From: a virus | Length of the DNA: 34,223 nt | Strand: one strand, 5' to 3' | Virus record (IMG/VR): IMGVR_UViG_3300044712_001018 | Coordinates: 1-34,223 of that record | Shown: positions 19,905 through 27,155 of the stretch, in pieces | How the letters are laid out: each line of letters opens with the position of its first letter | Position numbering within the stretch: position 1 is the first letter of the stretch | The notes under the pieces: model-generated | Databases searched by the model: none | The model's input: the letters and a program-made list of their open reading frames with translations, nothing else | Told to the model about the DNA's origin: nothing | Made by a program: the position numbers and the translations under genes

Positions 19905-20615
19905 TTATGATCTGGTACCGATGAATGTGACCTTGAGCCCCTTGCCGGGGACCGTGCTGCCGACTTGATCGATATCGATCGTGATCTCGTCGTCGTCGGC
20001 GATGGCGGTTGTGGTGAGCGCGTGCGCGGTGGCGGCCGTCTCGCTCGTCTCTTCGCTGGCGTCGATCGAGAGCTTGCTCGTCGTCATCATCGTCGAGCCG
20101 TTGAGATTTACGTCGACGATCAGCGTCGAGCCGGTCGGCGCGGTGTTCACGTTGGCCCGCAGCTCGGTCAACGTCATCGCGAACGGCGCGCGGAATGTCA
20201 CCTTGGCCGTGCCGGTCGAGAGGTTGGTCGTCTCATCCGAGCAGGCGACCACGATCTCGACAACCAGGAGCTGCCCGAGCAGCGCGGCCGTGACGGCCTG
20301 AAAGATTTTGTAGGTCTTGCCGGCTGTGTTTTTCGTCGTCGCGCTCGTGCCCTCCTGCGCGCGTGTGACGGTGAGCGTGTCCGTGCTGCGCGCGGTCACG
20401 CGCACGATCTCCACGTTGGGATCGTCGGCCGGGTTGGCGTAGTCGGTCGAGTTCCACCAGACCGCATAAAACGCCGTGCTCGGGAAACGCGCGCCGTGGC
20501 CGCTGGAGAGTGCGATCGATGTCGCGGCCGCGTCGTAGCCGGTCGAGACCGTTCCGACGGCGAAGTTTTTGAGGGCGTCCATGGGCGGGAGGAGTGTGGA
20601 TAGCGTCTCCGGCAC
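19905..20615 (-). CDS. Putative tail fibre / receptor-binding protein
   Basis: A protein of 236 residues from GTG 20615, or 225 from ATG 20582. The region FAVGTVSTGYDAAATSIALS then GHGARFPSTAFYAVWWNSTDYANPADDPNVEIVRV and TDTLTVTRAQEGTSATTK matches the N-terminal module of many phage fibres. It continues into a hydrophobic beta C-terminal domain (VEIVVACSDETTNLSTGTAK, RANVNTAPTGSTLIVDVNLN) of the appendage type. Neither start has a good ribosome site; the GTG lies in repeat copy E, so ATG 20582 may be the ancestral one. Confidence 0.65.
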   Translation of the reverse strand: MPETLSTLLPPMDALKNFAVGTVSTGYDAAATSIALSSGHGARFPSTAFYAVWWNSTDYANPADDPNVEIVRVTARSTDTLTVTRAQEGTSATTKNTAGKTYKIFQAVTAALLGQLLVVEIVVACSDETTNLSTGTAKVTFRAPFAMTLTELRANVNTAPTGSTLIVDVNLNGSTMMTTSKLSIDASEETSETAATAHALTTTAIADDDEITIDIDQVGSTVPGKGLKVTFIGTRS

Positions 20616-20678
20616 AAGGCCCGCGCAGGTGTGCGCGGTAGTGCCTGCGCCTTGCCCGGCACTTGCCAGGCAAGTGCC
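20616..20678. repeat. Composite dispersed repeat, copy E (inverted relative to A and B)
   Basis: On the minus strand the order is a dyad GGCACTTGCC-A-GGCAAGTGCC (20658-20678), GGGCAAGGCGCAGGC, CTACCGCGC and GCGCGGGCCTT (ending 20616), the same blocks as copies A and B but inverted. The dyad starts 3 bases after the TGA of the 20682-21083 gene and could act as a terminator or mRNA hairpin. Confidence 0.65.
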
Positions 20679-20681
20679 TGA

Positions 20682-21083
20682 TCAGAGCTTGAAGATCTTG
20701 TTCGCCCCGTTGTCCCAGGCGATCGGCACGGCCTGGCCGGCGGCGGGGGTGAAGGGCAGACCGGTGGCCGTGTCGATGTAGCCGATCAGGCGCGCGGTGG
20801 CGTCGCTGCCGGTGTGCTTGAAGATCACGAGCGCCTTGCTTGCACTCGCCGCAGTTGCGTTGAGCGTCGTGTCGGCCGCGTCAGCGATACCGTCGGCCAC
20901 GGCCTTGCCCGTCAAAGCGGCGCTGCGGCCGTTGTCGACCGCGCCGAGGTCGGCGACGAATTTGTCGGTCGCATCAAACGTGTAGCTCGAGAGAATGAGC
21001 ATTACGCGGATGTCGTCGGTATCCCAGTCGATCGAGCCGTCGAGAAAACCCTCGCGGCCGGGGTTGAAGAGTGCGTTTGCCAT
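20682..21083 (-). CDS. 133-aa phage structural-type protein
   Basis: The protein opens MANALFNPGREGFLDGSIDW, a beginning shared by many short phage proteins of fibre or head-fibre regions (MANAL-x-x-x-GR-x-x-FLDG-x-I-x-W). The rest is small beta (IRVMLILSSYTFDATDKFVA, ALVIFKHTGSDATARLIGYI). Function is unsettled in that family; a decoration or fibre-attachment role is guessed from neighbours. The ribosome site AGGACA precedes the ATG. Confidence 0.6.
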   Translation of the reverse strand: MANALFNPGREGFLDGSIDWDTDDIRVMLILSSYTFDATDKFVADLGAVDNGRSAALTGKAVADGIADAADTTLNATAASASKALVIFKHTGSDATARLIGYIDTATGLPFTPAAGQAVPIAWDNGANKIFKL

Positions 21084-21126
21084 GGTCGTGTCCTGTTGCG
21101 GTTACTTGCTGCGGTTCGTTGAAAAG

Positions 21127-21142
21127 TGCTCGCCGGCGAGCA
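21127..21142. repeat. Dispersed palindrome GCTCGCCGGCGAGC, copy 3
   Basis: The core is 21128-21141. On the minus strand it directly follows the TGA (21145-21143) of the gene upstream and is followed by CACTTTTC, so it is terminator-like. The same stretch also spells a 13-codon frame starting at an ATG that overlaps that TGA (MLAGEHFSTNRSK). Confidence 0.7.
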
Positions 21143-21490
21143 TCACGCCGCCGGCTCGGCCATCTCGGCCTCGATCGTGAATCGGGTCTGTTTGGTCTCC
21201 GGGATGATCCGCGGCGAAGGCCCGGTCGCGTAGATCAGGCGAAACTCCGCCTCCCATTCTCCCGCCTGGCCGATCACGGCCGCCGGCCACTCGCAGGAGA
21301 CTTTGCCCGTCGGCGCATCATCGATCGTCATCGCCACATCGGCCGCCGTCGCCGTCGTGTACGCGCGCCGGAAGCGCACGCGCACCTCCTGCACATCGCC
21401 GAGCGGGATCGGCACGCCGGCGTCGACCAGCTGCACAGCGAAGACAGGGCGGAGACTATTGCGCTTGCGCGCCGGAAGAGTCGTGCTCAT
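21143..21490 (-). CDS. 115-aa protein, BppU/appendage-like
   Basis: The reading starts STTLPARKRNSLRPVFAVQL and contains EVRVRFRRAYTTATAADVAM, GKVSCEWPAAVIGQAGEWEAEFRLIY and a closing IEAEM. The pattern v-x-F-R-R/k ... G-x-v-x-y-x-W ... G-x-W/Y-x-A-E-F-x-x-x-Y is found in the N-terminal domain of BppU-type baseplate proteins and other phage appendage domains. A short stand-alone copy next to fibre genes suggests it attaches a fibre. It overlaps the connector-type gene by 4 nt. Confidence 0.5.
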   Translation of the reverse strand: MSTTLPARKRNSLRPVFAVQLVDAGVPIPLGDVQEVRVRFRRAYTTATAADVAMTIDDAPTGKVSCEWPAAVIGQAGEWEAEFRLIYATGPSPRIIPETKQTRFTIEAEMAEPAA

Positions 21491-21807
21491 GCGACCAGGA
21501 GAATCGTTGTGATCCCGTGCGGCTCATCGTCGGGATCGCGGATCAGGGCGTGTTTCTTCCCGTCGCGCTCGAGTTTGTCGCCCTTGCGCGGTCGCACCGT
21601 CGGCAGGGTCGACGTCGCGACCAGGAGCGCGATATGTCGGTCTCCGGCGCCGCTCAGCCGCGGATCGCTCGGCCGCAGCGTGCCGGCCGTGCCGACGATC
21701 TCCACCGTCGCCCCGCCGCCGCTCGGCGTGAAATACCAGCGCCCCGTCGCCGGCGCGACCTGCGCGACGATCGAGGCGATCTGGGTCTGGAGGAGCGTGC
21801 GGTCCAC
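21487..21807 (-). CDS. Putative head-tail adaptor/stopper-type protein
   Basis: A GTG start at 21807 gives 106 residues: VDRTLLQTQIASIVAQVAPA, then GGATVEIVGTAGTLRPSDPR, and a beta end RKGDKLERDGKKHALIRDPD. The strand-rich, loop-rich reading and the place shortly after the head genes fit a small connector. The KGDxLxxDGxxxAIxxD turn is typical of such beta-barrel joiners. The GTG has no strong ribosome site, and a different start is possible. Confidence 0.45.
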   Translation of the reverse strand: MDRTLLQTQIASIVAQVAPATGRWYFTPSGGGATVEIVGTAGTLRPSDPRLSGAGDRHIALLVATSTLPTVRPRKGDKLERDGKKHALIRDPDDEPHGITTILLVA

Positions 21808-21829
21808 AGCGTGGATTAGTGAGCTCCGG

Positions 21830-22072
21830 TCACTTCCCCGCCGGACGCTTGTCGAGGCCCTTCTCGGCCAGGAGCGCGGCGAGATCGTCGACGTGGATAC
21901 AGTCACACATGCAGGCGTATTCCTGCGCATTCTGCACGACGGCGATACTGCCGTTGCAGTAGTCGTTTCCCGGCGTCGCGCCGTGCAAGACACCGAAGGC
22001 CTCGATCCGGCCCCCGTTCAGTCTCACGATCTTGTCGCCATTCTTTGCTTCGCGTCCGTTTCGGTAGTGCAT
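21830..22072 (-). CDS. 80-aa small conserved-type phage protein
   Basis: The protein begins MHYRNGREAKNGDKIVRLNG and continues GNDYCNGSIAVVQ with CMCDCIHVDDLAALLAEKGL. YRNGREAKxGDxV starts are common in small phage and bacterial SH3-like proteins. Three closely placed Cys (CMCDC) could bind metal. It is the first gene after the strong terminator at 22095-22155, so it may be transcribed less, or by read-through. Confidence 0.55.
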   Translation of the reverse strand: MHYRNGREAKNGDKIVRLNGGRIEAFGVLHGATPGNDYCNGSIAVVQNAQEYACMCDCIHVDDLAALLAEKGLDKRPAGK

Positions 22073-22094
22073 GGTCTTTTTGGTTGGGATGGAA

Positions 22095-22155
22095 AAGACA
22101 AAGGGCGCCGGGTCGGCGTAGTGGCCGAAGCCACACAGCGCAGCCCGGCGCCCCG
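22095..22155 (-). terminator. Rho-independent terminator with inner cUUCGg tetraloop hairpin
   Basis: An outer stem GGGCGCCGGG/CCCGGCGCCC (22103-22112 with 22144-22153) encloses an inner perfect stem GTGGC-TTCG-GCCAC on the minus strand (22134-22121). The outer stem is followed on the minus strand by TTTGTCTTTT (22102-22093). The cUUCGg loop is unusually stable. It lies directly after the decoration-like gene and so separates head genes from the following genes. On the plus strand there is no T-run. Confidence 0.85.
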
Positions 22156-22176
22156 TTCACCTATGAGAGGAACGGA

Positions 22177-22578
22177 TCAGGAGAGAAGGCGCAGCGTGCG
22201 CGAGACAGCCGTGTTATTGCCGGCCGTCGCCGAGCAGGCCGTGTTTTCGCGCACGTAGCGCCGCACGGTACTCGGGAGTTTGTACCGGCGCGAGGAGGCC
22301 GCGGCGCCGGCGCCACCGGCGCCCGTGCGCACGAGCGCCGCCAGGCCGGCCACGGCCGCGAAGGTCGTGCCGTCGGCGCTGTCCTGGATCGTGGTCGTCG
22401 TGGTCTGGCCGTCGGCCAGGTTCGGCGTCGCCGGGATCGAGATCTCGAGCTCGAGCGCGTCGGGCAGGCTCGCGCCGTTCAGGACCTCGAGGTCGATCGC
22501 CGCGGAGTCGCTGTTGGTGTTCTGAGCCGGCAGCGCCGTGACCTTCGTCAGCAGCGCGTCTTTGCGATTGGATTGCAT
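22177..22578 (-). CDS. 133-aa head protein, decoration-like position
   Basis: The protein starts MQSNRKDALLTKVTALPAQN and contains ELEISIPATPNLADGQTTTT and an internal ADGTTFAAVAGL; it ends in a beta-rich SSRRYKLPSTVRRYVRENTA. It follows the capsid gene directly and has the size and pattern of small head decoration or stabilising proteins. It is the last gene before the strong terminator, matching high co-expression with the capsid gene. Confidence 0.5.
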   Translation of the reverse strand: MQSNRKDALLTKVTALPAQNTNSDSAAIDLEVLNGASLPDALELEISIPATPNLADGQTTTTTIQDSADGTTFAAVAGLAALVRTGAGGAGAAASSRRYKLPSTVRRYVRENTACSATAGNNTAVSRTLRLLS

Positions 22579-22625
22579 GAGTGTGTATCCGCTGGATTGT
22601 TACGGTTGGCGGGTGGCGGCGCGTC

Positions 22626-23600
22626 TTACTCGATCGCGTCGGTATTCAGGATCGAGTCGGTCTCGACGATCGGCACGCCCTCGTAGGAGGTCGGCCGCGG
22701 CGCGACGACCTCCTGGTCGGGCCGGTTGCGGCCCTGGCCCTGCAGGGTCACGGTGCGCGCCTTCTGCAGCTGGTTGATCGAGCGCCGCGAGGCGAAGATC
22801 GCGTCGGGGCGATAGTTGGCCGGGAAGGTCGAGAACAGGTCGGCCAGGAGGCCGTCCGTCAGACCCTTACCCGTTTCGGCCGTCAGGTTGATGATGCGGC
22901 GCGCGCAATTCTCGTTGCCGAGCTGCAGGCCGATCCAGCCGCCGAGGCTCGCGACGTAAGCCTCGAGCAGCTTGGTCGCATCGTTCGGATCGGTGATCAT
23001 CTGCTCGCGCCAGGCGCTCAGCTGCAGGCTCACCCCGTTGCCCGGGACGAGGATCGCGTCGCGCAGGCCGAACTTGACCGCGTAGACCGAGCTCGCGGTG
23101 TTGGCCGTCGTGCCCGTCGCGTTGACGGTGAGCGGATCGCCGACGCTGGTCGTCTGATCCTTCGGGAGGAAGGCCTTCAGGCCCGGGAAACCGTCGGCCG
23201 CGCCGTCGGCCTTGGTGTTGGCCAGGCCGTAGAAGATCTGCCCGCCGAGGCCGCGCATCGCGCCCTGCGCAGCGCCGGCCGCCTCGATCGCCTGGTAAGC
23301 GGCCGCGCCATCCTCGTGCGCCTGCGCGACGCGCTTATCGACTGCGATCAGCGCGTCGAGAATATAGCACTCAAACTTCGCCTGCTTGAAGGTCGACTTG
23401 ACCGGAACCGTACCCGCATTGGCCTTACGGAAGGAGACGCGCGGAACACCCGTGCGCACGCCCGATGTATAGGTCGTGCCGCGTATCGGATCGCGCATCG
23501 GGAAAACCTCCATCTCCGGCGCGGCCTGCAGGCCCTCCTCGATCATGCCGACAAGGGAGTCGTTTCCCGAGAGCTTGACCATATCGAGGAGCGAGGCCAT
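22626..23600 (-). CDS. Major capsid protein (HK97-fold, GP7-type)
   Basis: A 324-residue protein from ATG 23600, opening MASLLDMVKLSGNDSLVGMI. Many GP7-type major capsid proteins begin with the same MA-x-LLD-x-x-KL-x-GND. It continues VFPMRDPIRGTTYTSGVRTG, then FECYILDALIAVDKRVAQAH and KFGLRDAILVPGNGVSLQL with the closing NYRPDAIFASRRSINQLQ. The in-frame upstream segment (23601-23774) encodes a membrane hairpin and is treated separately. Neither ATG has a strong ribosome site, so the true start needs protein evidence. Confidence 0.8.
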   Translation of the reverse strand: MASLLDMVKLSGNDSLVGMIEEGLQAAPEMEVFPMRDPIRGTTYTSGVRTGVPRVSFRKANAGTVPVKSTFKQAKFECYILDALIAVDKRVAQAHEDGAAAYQAIEAAGAAQGAMRGLGGQIFYGLANTKADGAADGFPGLKAFLPKDQTTSVGDPLTVNATGTTANTASSVYAVKFGLRDAILVPGNGVSLQLSAWREQMITDPNDATKLLEAYVASLGGWIGLQLGNENCARRIINLTAETGKGLTDGLLADLFSTFPANYRPDAIFASRRSINQLQKARTVTLQGQGRNRPDQEVVAPRPTSYEGVPIVETDSILNTDAIE

Positions 23601-23774
23601 CGCGCCCAGGCGCAGCGACCCCAGCATCCGGATGCGCAGCGACGAGTCGACGATGAGATACGCGCAGAGCGCGACGGGTGCGCCATACTGGGCGCCGATC
23701 AGGCCGAAGACGGCGACGATCGCGGCGAGGGCCGCCACGACGAAGAGGATACCACGGAGGGAATATTTACGCAT
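23601..23774 (-). other. In-frame 58-codon membrane-hairpin segment upstream of the capsid ATG
   Basis: The open frame continues without a stop to an ATG at 23774, giving MRKYSLRGILFVVAALAAIV and a second hydrophobic run (GAPVALCAYLIV), that is two TM-like helices. M-(R)-x-(F/Y)-SLR-x-(L/I)-L is a common beginning of small membrane proteins in Planctomycetota/Verrucomicrobiota. Either it is translated as an N-terminal extension of some capsid subunits, or it is the remnant of a separate gene fused by loss of its stop. A noncoding origin is unlikely given the clean hydrophobic pattern. Confidence 0.45.
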
Positions 23775-23824
23775 GTGAGGAAAAGCGCGAGTGTGAGTGA
23801 TGGACGGGTGTCGCCGGCGCGTAT

Positions 23825-25162
23825 TCAGTTGCGCCCGACGTTGGCGGGATTATGCGTGTCCGCCTTGAAGGCGGCCGCGATACGGTCGATGCCCTTGAGC
23901 TCGCGCGGTTTCGCGTCCGTGCCGGAGCCCAGGCCGGCCGCGGCGCCTAGCGCCACCGGCGCGGGATGGCCCGAGGCCTTGAGCGTCGCGATCTCGCGAT
24001 CCTTGGCCGCGAGATCGGCCTGCGCCTTGGCGTGCGCGTCCTGCAGGCGCTTGAGCTCGGCCGCGTCCTGCGCGGAGAGGTGCGCCTCGATCTGCTCGAT
24101 CGTCGCATCCGGCTTGCCGGCGACGAACTCGAAGGCCTTGGCGAGCCGGCCCTTATCCGCGCCAAACTTCGCCGAGATGGCCGAGAGCTCGAGACCCTTC
24201 GGCGCCTCGGCCGCGGGAGCGGCGACAGCGGCCGCAGGCTTGGCCGCGGCGAGCTTGGCGTCGATTTGGTCGATCGTGAGTTTCGAGTCCTCGGCGAGCA
24301 GCTTGCAGGCGCTCGCGAACTTCATGGGATCGCTCCCGTATTTGGCATGGATGGCCGTCAGTGTGTTCATCGTGACTTGGTCGTGATTGGTTTCTTCCGC
24401 GCGAGCGGGCTCTACATCAGAGGCCGCACTGTCCGGCCCGTTGCTTTTGCAGAACACGGCGACGGCCTCAGCCAGGCGGCCGAGCGCCTCGAGCTGGCGC
24501 CGCTGCGCCCCGCCACCGAAGAGCGCGCCCAGGCCCGGGAGCTTAGAGAGCGTCGCGAACACGCCGCCGGGATTGGCCGCCGGCTCGTCAACGAAGGCCG
24601 CGTAAGCCAGGTCCGTGACGCGCAGCGCCGGCAGGCCGTTATACTTCAGCTCGCGATCGATCGGAGGCTCGCTGTACTCGTCGTCGTTCTCGTCGACGTA
24701 GGCGAGATATCCATACGGCTCGATCGACACGCCGAAGAGCTCCGGCGTCTTGTCCGCCATCTCCAGGAGCGTGTCGACGTGGGCGGCGTTGGTCTTCTTG
24801 AATGTGTCGTAAAACTGGAAAACCCCGGCGACGAGCTGCTCGCCCTTGGCCGCCACGGCCGAGAAGTATCCCGGGATCTCGAGCATGCGGTCGGCGCCGT
24901 GACTCGTGATGTAATCAAGCATCGACGGGTGCCGGAAGGCCGCCTTCAGCCGGCCCTTTTTCGCCGCGACGACCTCGGCCGCCGTCTCGATCGTGCGCTC
25001 GTCGATGAAGATCCCGTGCCCCTTGGCCTCGCCGACACTCAGGAGCGCGACGTCGCGCAGCATGCCCGAGGCGCGGTCGACGGCAAACTTCGGGGCGATC
25101 TTCAGCGAATAGGAGCGGCCGCCGGTCGCCGGCGCCTGCAGGAGTTTCTTTGCGGTATTCAT
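23825..25162 (-). CDS. Fused prohead protease-scaffold protein with duplicated C-terminal module
   Basis: A 445-residue protein. The first ~220 residues form a head maturation protease-like domain: GHGIFIDERTIETAAEVVAA, FRHPSMLDYITSHGADRMLE, then VDTLLEMADKTPELFGVSIE; His in FRHP and Ser in GVSIE are candidate catalytic residues. The C-terminal half is Ala-rich and charged as in a scaffold. It contains two related units, LTAIHAKYGSDPMKFASACK...DQIDAKLAA and LSAISAKFGADKGRLAKAFE...EQIEAHLSA, so a tandem duplication. It overlaps the portal gene by ATGA. Internal ATG 24370 could make scaffold alone, as lambda Nu3. Confidence 0.75.
   Translation of the reverse strand: MNTAKKLLQAPATGGRSYSLKIAPKFAVDRASGMLRDVALLSVGEAKGHGIFIDERTIETAAEVVAAKKGRLKAAFRHPSMLDYITSHGADRMLEIPGYFSAVAAKGEQLVAGVFQFYDTFKKTNAAHVDTLLEMADKTPELFGVSIEPYGYLAYVDENDDEYSEPPIDRELKYNGLPALRVTDLAYAAFVDEPAANPGGVFATLSKLPGLGALFGGGAQRRQLEALGRLAEAVAVFCKSNGPDSAASDVEPARAEETNHDQVTMNTLTAIHAKYGSDPMKFASACKLLAEDSKLTIDQIDAKLAAAKPAAAVAAPAAEAPKGLELSAISAKFGADKGRLAKAFEFVAGKPDATIEQIEAHLSAQDAAELKRLQDAHAKAQADLAAKDREIATLKASGHPAPVALGAAAGLGSGTDAKPRELKGIDRIAAAFKADTHNPANVGRN
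24422..24438. repeat. GGCCGCRCTGTCCGG block, copy C (inside the protease-scaffold gene)
   Basis: GGCCGCACTGTCCGGCC matches the first block of copies A and B. Here it lies in the linker between protease and scaffold, encoding GPDSAAS on the minus strand, with CTCTAC close by as in copy A. The frame is kept. Confidence 0.65.
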
Positions 25163-26880
25163 TCTTTGGGTTGCTTCGATTGCTTGCGGCTGTCGCCTTC
25201 TTCGTCCTCGAGCTCGGGATCGGTGGCCGGGTCCTGGCGGCCGGCCGCGGCCGGATCGTCCGGAGGATCGTCCTCGCCCCGGCCCGTGCCGCCGGGCAGG
25301 TATGGATACTTCGTCGTGCCCGGCAGCTCGCCGCGAAGCAGGAAGCCGACCGGCACCTTCTCCCGGGAGTGATCGCCCTCGGCCTCGAGTTCGCCCGCCG
25401 CGACCTTGGCCGCGATCCAGAGCTGGCGCCGGGCCGCGAGGACCTCCTCGGGAAATTCGCCGTTGTCCATCCACACGTCGCCGAGCGAGAGCTCGCCGGA
25501 ATCCAGCCCGATCTGGTTGGCCTTTCGGGCCCGCTCGTCGTCGAGCACGGCCGCCCGTTTCCAGCCCCAGACGATCAGGTCGTCGTCGCCGTCGGGGTTG
25601 GCGATCGGCGCACCGGTCTCGATATCGACGATCTCGCCCAGCCGGTGCGCCAGGTCGATGCGCCAGTCGTGCAGCGGCCCGTGAAAGGCCTCCTCGAGGA
25701 ATGCGCAGACATACGCGCGCCGCGCCTTCCACTGCACACCCAGGCCCTTGAAGCCCGAGTAATTGACGTCGCCCAAGCCCGAAAACCACAGCTCCACCGG
25801 CAGGCCGACCGGCGCACTGATCGCATGGAGCATGAGCATCACGAGCTCCTTGTAATCAGTCGCCTTGTACTCGTTGACGAGTTGGTGCAGCTTCTCCCCC
25901 GGCTCGAGGAAAACGAAGGTCCCGGGCGGGAGCTCGATCTTCAGCGGTCGCTTGTCCGTGGATACACGATCGGCCGGGCTGTCGGCCGTCTCGGCCGCAG
26001 TCGCCTCGGCCTCGGGAGCATCCGAGTCGAGCGGGCCCGCGCCCGTCCCGATATCATTCAGAAAGTCGTTTGCGTTGGCCTTCTCGACCGCGCCGGTGAT
26101 CGAGGTCACGTCCTTGATCTGCTTCGTCTTGGCGCGCGTGATCTCGTGCAGGTCGCGCGCAGTCTTCATCCCGGCCAGGAGCCAGGGGAGGCCGCGGCCC
26201 ATCAGCACGCGGTCCGCGTCGAACACGTGCACGACGTTGGCCGCGTCGACCAGCTCCTCGTCGCGGCCGGTGAAGATCACCGTCCCATAGTCCGACAGCT
26301 TGCCGAAGCGATACGCCACCGGCACGCCCTGGCCGTCATACACGATCCCGTTGACCTCGCGCGTGCCGAAGCGGGTCGCGCCTCCAGGAGATCCGCAGAA
26401 CTCCGAGGCGACGAGCTGGATGCGGCCGCCGCGCAGCTTGATCACGAAAAGCTCGCCGGCGAGCAAAAGCTCGCCAAGGAGGATCCGTTCGGCCCAGCGC
26501 AGCGACTTCTTGTGATGTGTGAGCGCTTTCGACCAGCGAAACCAGAATCGCTCCTTGGCGAGATTGTATCGCTTCGAGCGCGTGCGCGAGCGAAGCGAGG
26601 TGAAGCCGACCGCCTCCGGGTACTTGGCGTGCAGGCCGGCGAGATACGGGTTGTTTCGCACCTCGCGCCGGAAGCGCGACAGCGCGATATTGCGCACCGA
26701 TCCCGTGAAAAGATAGTCCTCGAACACGCCGTTGCGCAGCGGACCCCAGTCGGTCTCGCGCATCGTGCTGGCAGCCTCGTAGTAGGAGGCGGATCCGCCC
26801 GAGGACAGGACGAGCGTGCGCGGCGATGTATCCGCCAACGGAGCACGCCGGAAGGTGATGGCCGGTGCGTCGGAGCTCAT
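25159..26880 (-). CDS. Portal protein (lambda gpB family)
   Basis: A 573-residue protein. Typical features are YYEAASTMRETDWGPLRNG near residue 33, VRNNPYLAGLHAKYPEAVGF, FWFRWSKALTHHKKSLRWAE, then a DANNVVHVFDADR-like segment, SAPVGLPVELWFSGLGDVNY and the C-terminal EDDPPDDPAAAGRQDPATDP acidic tail. Order TerL, gpW-like, portal, protease-scaffold and capsid is the lambda-like head order. It forms the dodecameric DNA gate of the capsid. It overlaps both neighbours by ATGA. Confidence 0.9.
   Translation of the reverse strand: MSSDAPAITFRRAPLADTSPRTLVLSSGGSASYYEAASTMRETDWGPLRNGVFEDYLFTGSVRNIALSRFRREVRNNPYLAGLHAKYPEAVGFTSLRSRTRSKRYNLAKERFWFRWSKALTHHKKSLRWAERILLGELLLAGELFVIKLRGGRIQLVASEFCGSPGGATRFGTREVNGIVYDGQGVPVAYRFGKLSDYGTVIFTGRDEELVDAANVVHVFDADRVLMGRGLPWLLAGMKTARDLHEITRAKTKQIKDVTSITGAVEKANANDFLNDIGTGAGPLDSDAPEAEATAAETADSPADRVSTDKRPLKIELPPGTFVFLEPGEKLHQLVNEYKATDYKELVMLMLHAISAPVGLPVELWFSGLGDVNYSGFKGLGVQWKARRAYVCAFLEEAFHGPLHDWRIDLAHRLGEIVDIETGAPIANPDGDDDLIVWGWKRAAVLDDERARKANQIGLDSGELSLGDVWMDNGEFPEEVLAARRQLWIAAKVAAGELEAEGDHSREKVPVGFLLRGELPGTTKYPYLPGGTGRGEDDPPDDPAAAGRQDPATDPELEDEEGDSRKQSKQPKE
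26451..26464. repeat. Dispersed palindrome GCTCGCCGGCGAGC, copy 4 (inside portal)
   Basis: The core lies within the portal coding sequence (encoding LLAGEL) and, read on the minus strand, is bounded by TTTT on both sides, with a third GGCGAGC half just before. Unlike copies 1-3 it does not follow a stop codon. Confidence 0.6.
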
Positions 26881-27146
26881 GTCTCGATCCGGGTCTGGGT
26901 CACGGCGAGGCCGGTCGCGGCGCGCCCGCCGGCGAGCCTGGCCTCGAGGCCGCGGATCTCCGTCGTCAGCTTGCGCTCGCGCTCCTGCGCACGATCGACG
27001 GCGATCTGGGTCACGGCCACGCCGCCGATATTGAACTGTTGGCCGTTGGTCTCCGCGCGCTCGATCACCTGGCGCGTGCGCGCCAGCTCAGCCCGCAAAC
27101 GCGTGAGCCGCTCGCCGATCGTCTCGCCTCCTTGTGGTGTGGGCAT
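26877..27146 (-). CDS. Head-tail joining protein (lambda gpW-like)
   Basis: An 89-residue protein from ATG 27146, with two helices and a central beta hairpin: GERLTRLRAELARTRQVIER, then GQQFNIGGVAVTQIAVD and a final helix RERKLTTEIRGLEARLAG. The central FNIGG-x-x-VTxx matches the gpW hairpin (S-x-x-I-G-G-R-S-V-T). In lambda gpW fixes packaged DNA and lets tails join. It sits between TerL and portal, as in lambda. Repeat copy B occupies the 129-bp gap upstream. Confidence 0.8.
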   Translation of the reverse strand: MPTPQGGETIGERLTRLRAELARTRQVIERAETNGQQFNIGGVAVTQIAVDRAQERERKLTTEIRGLEARLAGGRAATGLAVTQTRIET

Positions 27147-27155
27147 CCACCGAAA

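Noticed and set aside
20585-20700. Repeat copy E as a tRNA-like or riboswitch structure
   Set aside because: The dyad is a simple perfect hairpin matching copies A and B, without conserved loop features of a known RNA.
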